This document shows, one piece after another, positions 14,701 through 26,700 of a stretch of DNA of 64,000 nt (position 1 is its first letter; every line of letters starts with the position of its first letter). The stretch is from Helicoverpa zea. Its lineage: Eukaryota; Arthropoda; Insecta; Lepidoptera; Noctuidae. The DNA lies in assembly GCF_022581195.2 (NCBI RefSeq), contig NC_061472.1:6324001-6388000 (forward strand), written 5' to 3'. The notes below the pieces were generated by a model. It did no database searches. It was not told the DNA's origin and saw only the letters and a program-made list of their open reading frames with translations. A program made the translations under genes and the position numbers.

Positions 14701-17700
14701 TCCTCTTAAGAGGACGAATTGGAATTTTGGCGCCAAGGATCTCAATTTTTCTCAGTAAATACAAAACGAATCAAAATACAACTTGGTTACCTGAAAGTTC
14801 ATGATATAAACCTTATTTTGTTAGACGTAGAAACATGATTAGGTAACTTTTATAACAGAGAAAAATATATCAAATATACCTCTTTTTAAAAAGAGATTTA
14901 CATATTATGGGCAAACGGGACCGATTTAAGCCTCTTAACTTTTTTAGTTGTTGAGTATATACATACTCTTTAAAATTGTAGAAGGAATTTTTATCAAATT
15001 ATCATTTCTAAATAATAAAATTACAAAACCATTTTGTCGCTTACGACTTTTAGTTATAAGCTAGCGCGCGTATTGTTATCCTCGCCCCGCTCAGCCGCTC
15101 CGACCCCTTTTGGCGCCTTAGATGCGCGTGCCGGTTATGGAATTATTGTTGACCAATTCGTCGCCTTAAGAATATTAGTTTAGACTTCACTGATAATGGT
15201 ATGTTATTGACGTTTAGTAACTGGCCCGGGTTTCTAGCCTCCAAGTATAGTAATTGACCACTTCAGAGACAGTTTCCTCTTTTGAAATCAGCCACTTTGT
15301 TTGTCGTCGAGGGTTACTAAGTACTTATATAATTTATCTATATCTGAACTCCCTACGCGGAGGTCCAAAGTATCTTATCGAAGATAGTAGGTTAATTCGT
15401 TCCTTGGTTCCTTATACAAGGGGTCCTTTAACGAGAAAAGTGTTCTAATGATAGTGCCATACATCTTACGCCGGAACATGTTGACTTCTGACCCTATCAT
15501 GTCGCCACTGACAATTTGCCAATTATCTTCGTAATAATTTGTTTGATGTATTAGATTGTTATTGATTTTAAAATTGAATTATGTCGTTGGTTCGCATTGC
15601 GGGGTGTCTTCTTGTACATATTTATAGGCGAATATAAGTCTCTGTAGCTTGTGTAACGTAATTTATTTATTATTTATTTATGGTCATTTATTTATCTTAC
15701 AACATATTATTTATATTTTTAAATATTCGATTATAAAAATAAAAAATAGATGGCCACCGATATCGGGCACAGGGTCCAAGGTACCGGTGGTTAGGTTATT
15801 TATTTATTATTATTAGGTTCACCCACAACATGTAATTAACTTCATAACCTGTATTAGGCCTTAAACCTGGCTTAGAGAAACTCTAATGTGAGTAATGAAT
15901 CTATCTGGAGTTATCCCATAGAGATTTTAAACGTTGGCGATGGGTACCTACATATTCGTATAACTTTATGGGCCATAACTTGCTTGACAGATTTGGCTAA
16001 AACTTCATTCAATTTATAGGGTATACATTTATTATATAAAATACCTTCTAAATCACCACTAAACTCCAGCTTTTTTAACCCTTCAGATAATCTACTCCCG
16101 CATTGCTCGAGTCTGCAAGAACGATCCCGGCGGCTACTTAGTAATGAAGGAGAGTTGGAGTACATTCCTCAAAGCTAGGCTCAAGTGCTCGGTGCCAGGA
16201 GATGTGCCCTTCCACTATGACGAGGTTCAGAGCGTGGAGTATCTGCCTCAGGAGAAGATACTGGTTGCTACGTTTACTACACCCGTGTAAGTAGATCTTA
16301 TTTAATATGACTAAATAGGAGTTGATTAGTTTGTACTGTGTGGTCTAATATTTTCGCAATTTTTTAGTTTAGCAGTGGTTTTTTAATTTTTTTCTTTACG
16401 TTAGATGATTAAAGAATAATTTCGATATGGTCATTTCCTGTTTATAAAGTAACATAATGTGGTATATGAAGATTTATTATATTAAATTGTTATCGAACAA
16501 CTACATATCATGTATTCCTGCTATAACGAGACGTTTACGAAGCACATCACCACTCTATGTTCTGACAGTTGTTTTCTACCTACTGTCTAAAGAGAGAAAG
16601 ATGATCTTAGTACAGGCCACATTAAGAACAACTAGCTTCTGCCAGCGGTTTCACCCGCATCCCATCCATTCACGGGAACTACTTCCCGTACCGGGATAAA
16701 AAGTAGCCTATAGCCTTCCTCGATAAATGGGCTATCTAACACTGAAAGAAATTTTCAAATCGGACCAGTAGTTCCTGAGATTAGCGCTTTCAAACAAACA
16801 AACTCTTCAGCTTTATAATATTAGTATAGATTATGAACAATGTATAAAGTCCAATGTGTAACAGAAATCTCACAAATATACTTTTTCCCACAGGAACAGT
16901 ATAGTAGGAAGTGCAGTATGTATCTATAGCATGTCAGATATCCACGCGGCTTTCGAAGGGCCCTACAAGGTGCAAGACAGGCCCTCATCCACTTGGGAAC
17001 CACGGTCGCCGTCTAAGCAAGCTAGAGACCACTTCAAATGTGTTCCTGACTCCAGGTTAGTTGTCAAAAAAGCAATTTTGAGATGACAAATTACTGAGTT
17101 ATTTAGTTTTCTGAGATTAACTATTGATGCAGTAATGGTCGTCCCTAATATTCTGTTAGTTAATTTGCTTACTGGAGAAATAATTTTGAAATTAGCCCCA
17201 TAAGAACAATGTCTATATATCTACTTCCTATCTATAGTAGGTAAGAATAACAACAGATACTCTGTACTAACCGAGTTCTCTTTCTGAAATCAGTATATTA
17301 TCTTCCACAGACTGAACGAAGCAATAGAGTACCACCGGTACCATTTAATGTACGAATCTGTACAACCCGTCTCTGGCGAGCCCGCCTACAAAGTGACCTC
17401 AGAACGGTTCACCCACGTCACTGTCGATGTTACCAGCGCTAAAAACATTGACAAACAACTCGTTCTGTACGTGGCAACACAGGAGGGAAATGTTTTGAAG
17501 TTGGCAGTACTGCCGAAGTTAGATGGCGCCTGTTTGGTGGAGAGGTGGAAACTTAATAATAGGAATAGCAGCTTTGATGTCTTGACTATGCAGTTTGTGA
17601 AGGATACTGTGAGTATTTTGTAACTATAGGTGATTCTATGTTGGGCTATTTGTATTCTGAATTAAAATCCTGTCTTGTTTAAAAATAATCTGGTACCTAC

Positions 17701-20700
17701 TGTTGAAAATTACCATCATCCAGTTTGCTGCTAAAAATACAAACCAGATTAAAAATCTTCTCCTTTTTGGGAAGTCGGTTAAAATGCCTTGAGGTCCAAG
17801 AAAATAATAATTGTCAAATTCAGTCGGCTTACTTCTGGTCCTAAATGTTTTCAACACCAACCTTGATCAGTAAAACAAATCTATTCTATTGGAGTTGCCC
17901 CTTCTAATTCTTTAATTTGAAGTCAAACTGACATCGCATTATTTTTATTTACCACTTCACCACCATGTTTTTATATTTTCCCAGATGTCAGTATACATAG
18001 GCGGCAGGGCCGGCGTGTTCCGTATATCGGGGGCCCGCTGCTCCCGCTACACAGGCCGCTCAGGCTGCGTGCTAGCCGGGGACCCGCACTGCGGGTGGGA
18101 CGATGCCAGGGAGCAATGCGTGTCTGCGACCGGAAGATTAGGGGACCCGCAGTTTAAGCAGTCTACAGGGGCTTGTGCTGCTGTTGATTCTCCAGGTAAG
18201 GAGTAACTTATCTATCTACAGATTTTGTACATAGGAGGAGCATAAAACCCTTTTATTTAATTCATTAATTTTGAAATGCTCTTTAGAGTAAATTCCTTCC
18301 GCAGCAATGCGTGATATCGTGTGTGACTACAGCACATTTTTGTCGACGAAATAAATGCCCGTTGTTCTTAAACAGCTCATTACTTAGAAAATGTAAAGCA
18401 CGAAATCATGCTAAACAGTGTGTTAAAAAGAATGACGTGTATTTTCTCGGTGAACTTGATAGACTCTTCTCGCAAATTACTTGTTACATTATTTTTTGCT
18501 GCTAATTTGTACATGCTACCATATCGATGTACCACGTATGTACCATATACAATTTTTCTACATAAAACCTTTTCCCCCAGTTGACGGCGGCTGGTCACAC
18601 TGGTCGGAATGGGAGCCATGCATGCAGGATGGAACTTCACAATCTCTATATGCCGACAACAAGCCTGATATGTGTGTGTGTCGTACACGACGATGTGACA
18701 ACCCAAGACCGGCTTATGGCGGACAGAATTGTGAAGGTAAGGGTAGACACTTGAGAGCTTTGCATATGCACGCAGGCATGTTTGATGTCATCTTAGGTTA
18801 TTTTGTGTACGGATTTGAAAAGTATTTGCTTAGAGTAGTATTTTACACAGTTAAACGTCTAACTAACTTCAGCCAGTGCCGGATTAAGTTAGATCGGGGC
18901 CCCTAGCAAAGTTAACGCGGACCCCTTAATTCACAAAATGTCATTACCTTTCTGCTAAAAAGATGTTAGTTCTATGGCCAAGAGCTTAAAAATCCCTCTA
19001 GCAATTGCTACTCTTGCTATATGGTAAATCCAGCACCGACTTTAGAAATTCTAAGATATTAAAACATTACGAAGTCAAGATACCAAACACCGCATTTTTT
19101 TATTTATTTAAATCATCTAAGGCCCAAAATACTATACATAAATGTTATAAACATTAAATCATATACTAATACATATTTTATAAAAACAACTTAAAAGGAG
19201 CTAGCATATCAGTAACGAACTGCACGGTCCACGGTGGCTGGTCAAGTTGGTCGGGCTGGTCGAAGTGCTCAGCATCGTGCGGCATCGCCATCAAGTCCCG
19301 GCGCCGCACGTGTTCCGCCCCCGAGCCCAAGTTCGGGGGCCGAGTGTGTGTGGGGCTGGATATTGATGATGTCTACTGTAACCTGCCGCCTTGCCCTGGT
19401 TAGTATTTACTTATGGAATTCCAGTCATGTATAATTTTGAAATTATGTGTAGGATGTAATATTTATAAAAATAATGCGGTACCTTTTTTTATTAGCCTAT
19501 GCTGTCCCACTGCTGGGCAAAGGCCTCCCCCATAACCTTCCATACCGTAACAATTTGAATAATATAATATTATTTTAATAGTGATGGTAATGTCAAGATC
19601 AGGATCCAACATTTGAAAATTGGATCTTTAGATTTAACCATGTTACAAAGAATTGAGCAATCACCACTGTTCTAACAAGAAACAGCAAACATTTTTACCT
19701 AACAAAAATTTCATTTCCAACAATACAAATGTACATATTTTTTTCTGTCATTTCATCGAATCTTATCTACCCAGACCCAACCCTCGCGGCAGTCGACGGG
19801 GGCTGGTCAGACTGGGGCCCGTGGTCGCCATGCACCAGCGCCGGCGGGCCCGGCTGCGGCCCCTCGGGCGGCTGGAAGGAGCGACGGCGTGAGTGCAACA
19901 ACCCCGCGCCTAAGAACGGGGGCGCCGAGTGCGAGGGGTCAAGTGTTGAGAAGACCCCCTGTGATATGGCCCCTTGTGAGGTCCGGAAAGCTACGGCGTG
20001 GACGCCTTGGGTGCAAATACCTGGTATGTAGAAATATAATTTTTAAATTAAATAATTGAAGATATTTTTGTTTTGTTTTGTTAGTTGATAAAATTTTGTT
20101 TTTGTTGTGTAGGAAATGGGTCGGATGGCAGTTACACTGAAAAGAGATTCAAGTTCCAATGCAGAGCTCCATCACCTGAGCAGTTAAAGGTATGTAGCCA
20201 CTGACTTGCTATCCGCGCAGAAACGTGTTATGTACGTACGAACTTATGTTAATATTGTATGTCTCTTGAACAGTTATCATTGGTACGCGAGGACGAGCGC
20301 TACTGTACAGCCCGGGGCCGCTGCAGCAGCGAGCGGGCCCCGGAAGACGAAGCAGGCTGGGAGGCGTGGGGCCCGTGGCAGCCGTGCTCGGTGCCGTGCG
20401 GGGCGGGGCAGCAGGCGCGGCGGCGGCGCTGCGTGCGGCACCCGTGCCGGGGGCCCAGCGAGATGCTGCGGGCCTGTAACACGCATGCTTGTACTGGTGA
20501 GTGTATAGCACGAGGCGGGCTGGAGGCGTGGGGCTTCTGGGAGCTGTGCTCCGTGCCCAGCCCCGGGGCCCGTCAACTTTCCAAAAACACAGTCACCAAA
20601 ATATCCGCTCTTACTAGACTAATTTTGCGTGTGTTATCAGAGGACAGACACACGAAATATTTTAATCATTTACCGTACTATTCATATATTGTGAAGAACT

Positions 20701-23700
20701 CGTGGCTAAGTAAAAACCGGGCGGATCGATCGATCATAAGGTTAAAAAAAGTAAAGTAAAAAGTAAAGTAATCTTTATTGTATTGACTGTGTAGGTTACA
20801 GGTGTTAGGTACATAGTTATAGTACAACAATCAGCCCGTTTGGGCATACAATAACGGTTAAGCAACGCTTGGCGCTGTCGGTCCGTGGATAGGTGACCAA
20901 CTTGTGATGTCCGTACTGGGTCTCAGCTTTCATTTGTTCGACAAGTCAGAAGCCAGAAAATCTGCCAATTTTTTTTCTAGTAGATGACTATTTCATGTTT
21001 TGTCACTCACTATTTATTTCTTCTCAGGCGAATGGTCATGCTGGAGCGAGTGGAGCGAATGCAGCGGCGAGTGCAGTGACGGCTCAGTGTCGGCGGCCGG
21101 GCACCGCACTCGCACGCGCCTGTGCGTGTCGCCGGAGGGCTGCGCCGACGCCGGCGCCGCGTTAGAACGACGCGTCTGTGTTAATAATTGTGCTGGTAAG
21201 GAATTTGTGTAGTTGGAGTGTGAAAAATTCGGTCTTGTATCCGAATGTTATTTGTAAAATGTTAGGTGACTATATAGTTTTTTGTGTGTCGAAATTGTAC
21301 CTAATATTTGTTAAGTAAAATGCCAAAATAACATGTAAATTGATTCATCCACGGTCACAAAGAAAATTATGTGATACTAGCTTCCGCCAGCGGCTTCGCT
21401 CGCAAGGTAGGTTGATAAAAAGTAGCCTATGTGTTAAACCAGGGTATCACCTATCTACATACCAAGTTTCAATCAAATCGGTCCAGCCGTTTTTGCGTGA
21501 TTGAATAACAAACATACATCCATACATTCTCACAAACTTTTACATTTATAATATAAGGATTCTTTTCTATATTCTGGACTAGCTTTGAAAATTACTGAGA
21601 GCATCTATTTTCAGTGTGAGAGTTTTAAGCTGTTTTATTTGTATTTTACACAGCTTTAATTCACAAGCGGTTTGAACACATAATAGGGTTGTTTCCAATT
21701 TTCGGAAATCTATTTAGATAGCTTCTAAATAATTTTAAGATCACCCTCTCTTTCATTTTTCGTCTCAAACTTTTTATTAAATTCTTGACCGTTATTTGAA
21801 GCTTACTAGTTTGAGATAGGCACCTACGTGTTTTCCGCTTTTATCTCTGTCCTTTTCTACCCCATATCTTGCATCTCTCTCGCACACCGACCAGTTTCAC
21901 TCCCCACCAGGCAGGAGGCGACGAGTGTTCTCGGCGGCCACAGTTCGTCATTGGCGTCTTGTTTTCCGCCCGAGAAGGTTGGTCTAACCAACCGCTGTAG
22001 TATTTCGTTGAAAAATAAACTCAGTGCTCTCGCAGAACACAGGTGAGTTTATAATATTTTATACAATTTGTTAACGGTTTTATCGTTCGATATTCGATTT
22101 TGCGAAATCAAGTGTTAATATTTTGTACATCTACCCCTTTTTTGTCACGAGTTTCTTCCGTGTACTTTTTTTTCAGTAATTTGTTTTCAGAATGAGTGAC
22201 TTATAAAGCAAATACGGATGCGGTAAATAATAAAGCTACCACAGCCCGTGCACGTGACTATGGAAAAGAAAGCAAGCCCGAAGTTCCTAAGGCACCTGTG
22301 GCCCTAGTTCAATCCTGCAAGGCGTTCAACTTTTTGACAAAAAAGAATGGTGTGAGGTGCGGTCCAACCAGCATCTCCTTAGTTCGGACTGGTCACTACC
22401 GCACTTGAAGAGGGCTGGTGGTGTCAAGAAAGCTTTTCGGCCTTGAAAGACTTGGTACGCTCCCCTCGGACTGCCAGTAAGTCTGTTAGCCACCCCCCAT
22501 GGGGGTCGGCTCATTATCACGGCGTGTGATGGTTTTCGGCCTTGAAAGACTTGGTACGCTCCCCTCGGACTGCCAGTAAGTCTGTTAGCCACCCCCCATG
22601 GGGGTCGGCTCATTATCACGGCGTGTGATGGTTTTCGGCCTTGAAAGACTTGGTACGCTCCCCTCGGACTGCCAGTAAGTCTGTTAGCCACCCCCCGTAG
22701 GGGTCGGCTCATTATCACGGCGTGTGATGGTTTTCGGCCTTGAAAGACTTGGTACGCTCCGCCTAGGACTGCCAGTAAGTATACTAGCCACCCCCCGCAG
22801 GGGTCGGTTCATTATCACGGACCCGCGCAGGGTACCAATCTTGCATTTTGCGAGTCGCAGCATCATTACAAAGCAGGGACCAGTAAGTATACTAGCCACC
22901 CCCCGCAGGGGTCGGTTCATTATCACGGACCCGCGCAGGGTACCAATCTTGCATGTTGCGAGTAGCAGTATCATTACAAAGCAGGGACCAGTAAGTATAC
23001 TAGCCATCCCCCGCAGGGGTCGGCTCATTATCACGGACCCTCGCAGGGTACCAATCATGCATGTTGCGGGTCGTACCATCATTGCAATCTACCCTCGCAG
23101 GGTGGCTTTTTGGATCGACTTTCGAAGAGTCGCCATTATAACCTTCCCTCGAAGGGAAATGGTAATCACACTCACGCTGAATGGCGTGTGACGCAAAACT
23201 CTAAAAGCTCCCTTGGCGTATCACGAGTAAATTACAATAGGAACCATGTCCAACAGAGGAAACAGAAAGCGTCCAGGACCGCAGGCGGACTTTGATGCGT
23301 CCAACAAGGCACGTAAGTTATGACTTTCCAGGCGGGTTGCCTAACATTATATCAAGACCAATGGAAAGAAATGGGAGCTCCGCCTTTCTTGTTAAAAATA
23401 ATAACTGGGTATCGCATACCATTGGCCAAAAGCCACCTTTGATAGATAATGCCAGATTTGACCAGAGAGTCCAAAGAGATGGATGTCGTCATATCCCAAA
23501 TGATAAAACAAAAAGTTCTATTGATAGCTGCAAATTCTGCCAGCTTTCTTTCCAATATGTTTCTTGTGCCCAAAAGGCGACGGAAAGAACCGTCCAATAC
23601 TCAATCTCAAGGTTCTCAACAAGTTCATAATTACGGAACCCTTCAGTTTAATAAATGTTTTTCGGGTGCTAGAGTTTCTTCAGAAAGACGAATGGCTGTG

Positions 23701-26700
23701 CAAGTGGATCTCGCCCAGGCTTACTTCTACCTTCCGGTAGCCGAAGGTCACAGATATGTTCTTCGACTAGTATACAGAAGAAGACTGCTTCAGATTACGT
23801 GCCTACCATTTGGCTTAAGCACGGCACCCAAGACCTTCGCCACAGTGACCAATTTGGGTGGCTCAAACTTTGAAAACCCAAGGGTTACTTATAATTGTGT
23901 ATCTCGATTTTCTGGTGGCTCACCAAGATATATTTGCCTACTTTGGGATCATTTGCACCATGTTTTGGATGGCAAGTGAATAAATCGCAAGCATTATCAA
24001 CAAGATAATGACAAAACGCACTACGTGACAAACAGCACGACAAACTTAGAAGACCTGCATAGCTTGATAGGACTTTTAAACTTCGCAAGTTTTCGTTGTT
24101 GCATACGGCAGACTGCATTACCGGGCTCTCCTCACTATCCTCAATGCAGTGTTGAACAGCAATCTATACCTACCCTATTCATGGAACCGTGAGCCAAACG
24201 GTGAACAAACCATAAAAAGGGTTCTTATAAGTCACGATTGAAGTAATGATCATATTTTATAAAAATAACTACGAAAGTAATATACTGACAACATTAGAAA
24301 TGATATTTTAGAACGATGTCTGTGGAACTTATGCAATCTTTTCAAACTTAATTGAAATCAAATATGTATAATAAATGCCGTAAATTATTTTCTTAATTTT
24401 AATGAAATATGTAGTAAATCGTTTACATGTAAAATGAACCTAGAAGTCTTGACTGTCATACATAGAACCCTACTTAATTGAAGACCACAGATACTAAGAA
24501 CATTTTACATAAAAATGTGACGTTTTTGTCATCGGTCGGGTTATACCCACCATTTTGAAAAAGTGTCATTCTTTGGTTACATTGTGGGCTCACGACTCGG
24601 TGAATGGAGTATAGCAATGTTGAACCTACCAGCAGATACCTTAGCAGATCTAAAGTGGTGGCTGGTCAGCTGCCACCAAACCTTGGATATTCATTCGCCA
24701 CTTCCCTGTCACCTTATAACCACGGACGCCTCCGATGTAGGATGGGGGCACAACTGAACGGAACTCCCGTAATGGGTTCATGGAACGAGAGAGAAAAAGG
24801 CTTTCACTGCGATCTGAAAGAGATGCTTGCAGTATTAACTGGAAAATCACGGCAAGTTGCTAAAGAGATCAACAGCCATTTTTCAATGCAGAAATGGGAC
24901 TGTGGTGTCATATCTAAGAAATCAAGGTGGCACCCGATCAAGGAGCCTACCGAACTTGACGTACAGAGTATTCAGTTATCTTGAGCTGTATCAAATCTAT
25001 CACGTCGTGAATCATATACCAGCCCTATTCAACAGTCAGGCAGACCATCTCTCCCGACACAAACCTCCACCGGAGTGGCATCTTGTATCAGCAGTGGACC
25101 TATTTGCCTCGAAGCGAGCCCAGGGACACATAGTTGTGTACTACGTGCCCCTAGATCTGAAGGACCCGAAAGCGGGGTTCCACGATGCATTTTTCTCAAG
25201 TTTTGACTTACCCGCTAGCATGGGTATTACCGCCACCTTACCTTATACCGTAGGTCCTCAGTCATCTCAATTCAGGAACGGGAGTTAATCTCATAGTAGT
25301 TCCTTCGGTGGCACCAGGTATTTTGGCGAGCAGATTTGAAGTCCCGATCATTAGCAGTACCCTACACACTGATGAACCTCGAGCAGAAACCGATAGACAC
25401 AGCAACGGGGATACCCCCTGCCAAGGTCAAGGAAATGGGGGGGGGAGGGACAAGGAGTCTCTCCGACTGAAGTCTTCTTCAATCCACACGCAACACTTAT
25501 CAATCATCTTGGAGTCGATGGTTAAATTGGGGCGAAAAGTATGAAATTGGATCCTATGAATCCTTGAATCCCTATTTGGACCTATACTTACTTACCCAAT
25601 TTTTAGCGGACATAGTAAATAAACTAGCATACAATACTATTTTATTACACAAGTCAGTTATAGCTACACTATGCAATGCAGAAACCACTCTAGAGCTAGG
25701 TTCACACGTTCTAGTCGGACACATTTTAAAATCAATAGCGCTGAGCAAACCTGTTCCCCGGGAAGCCGTCCATCTGGAATATTGACCAATTGGTAACCTA
25801 CTTAAGTGCAGTAAACGTAGACGAGAATAATCCATTTGCAACTTCCAGGCACACTGCTGCTCTTTCTTTTGCTAGCTTGTTTCGGAAAGGCGAGTCCATG
25901 ATCTTTCCTTGCTTGCAATAGACCCAGAACATTTCAAAAACAACAAAGATAATTTAATCTTATGGCCAGTCTTTGGCTCTAAGACCGACAGTTCTAGTCA
26001 TAGGCAGTCGGGTTGTTGTTTGATGGATAATCAGGAAAATATAAATCTAAGTCCAGTGTATTGGGTCAGAAAGACTAAAGCCTTGTTAGAAGATAGACGG
26101 ACATCGGCTAATTCCTTAAATTTATTTATATCCGTTAGAGGCCAACCAAAGGCAGGCACCCGAACGATGATGCGGGTGGATTAAGACATTGTTAAAAGAG
26201 GCAGGAATAACTACAACCCCAGGAAGCTTCCACTCGGCGGTAGCGTCAAAATCTGTGTTGACAATATACCTTTGGACGATATATTAGCAAAGGGTAATTG
26301 GCGATCAGGCAATACATTTGCCCATTTTTACAGAAGGGAAAGATACCCACTAAATAGAAGTAGCAAGTTATCTCGATTATTTAATAATCCAGCTGATTAA
26401 TGTCTATATTTTTGTTACTATTGTCATTAAGAAGTATCGCAATGTTTTTGTTAATTACTATTAGAAAATGAAATCAATTTTTGCTTTTGTTCTTGCATCT
26501 CTCTTTTAATTTTTATTACTCATCCTTCGAGCTCCTTTCCCAACTATGTTGAGGTCGGCTTCCAGTCTAACAGGATGTAGCTGAGTACCAGTACCAGTTA
26601 ACTTTGATTACATTAGTATTCCAGGACGCAATACACATACTTACATGTGATTACTCGTGTACCTAAGTACCTATTTACATACACAATTTCATTGTGCTTT

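Larger units (their letters stand above)
20497..21027. other. Sema5 intron 14: TSR-like relic and 5S-like repeat
   Basis: The first 80 nt (about 20507-20576) resemble the middle of exon 14. The segment at 20757-20960 contains a 5S-rRNA-like stretch, described separately. Between them is AT-rich DNA with no feature. Confidence 0.5.

Noticed and set aside
20206..20576. Four long open frames on both strands over Sema5 exon 14
   Set aside because: Shadows of a very GC-rich exon. Only the frame giving GWEAWGPWQPCSVPCGAG fits the splice phases and the TSR family.
22326..23191. Plus and minus ORFs of 130-155 codons with internal repeats
   Set aside because: They come from 99- and 108-bp tandem repeats whose period is a multiple of three. 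Recorded as repeats and not as genes.
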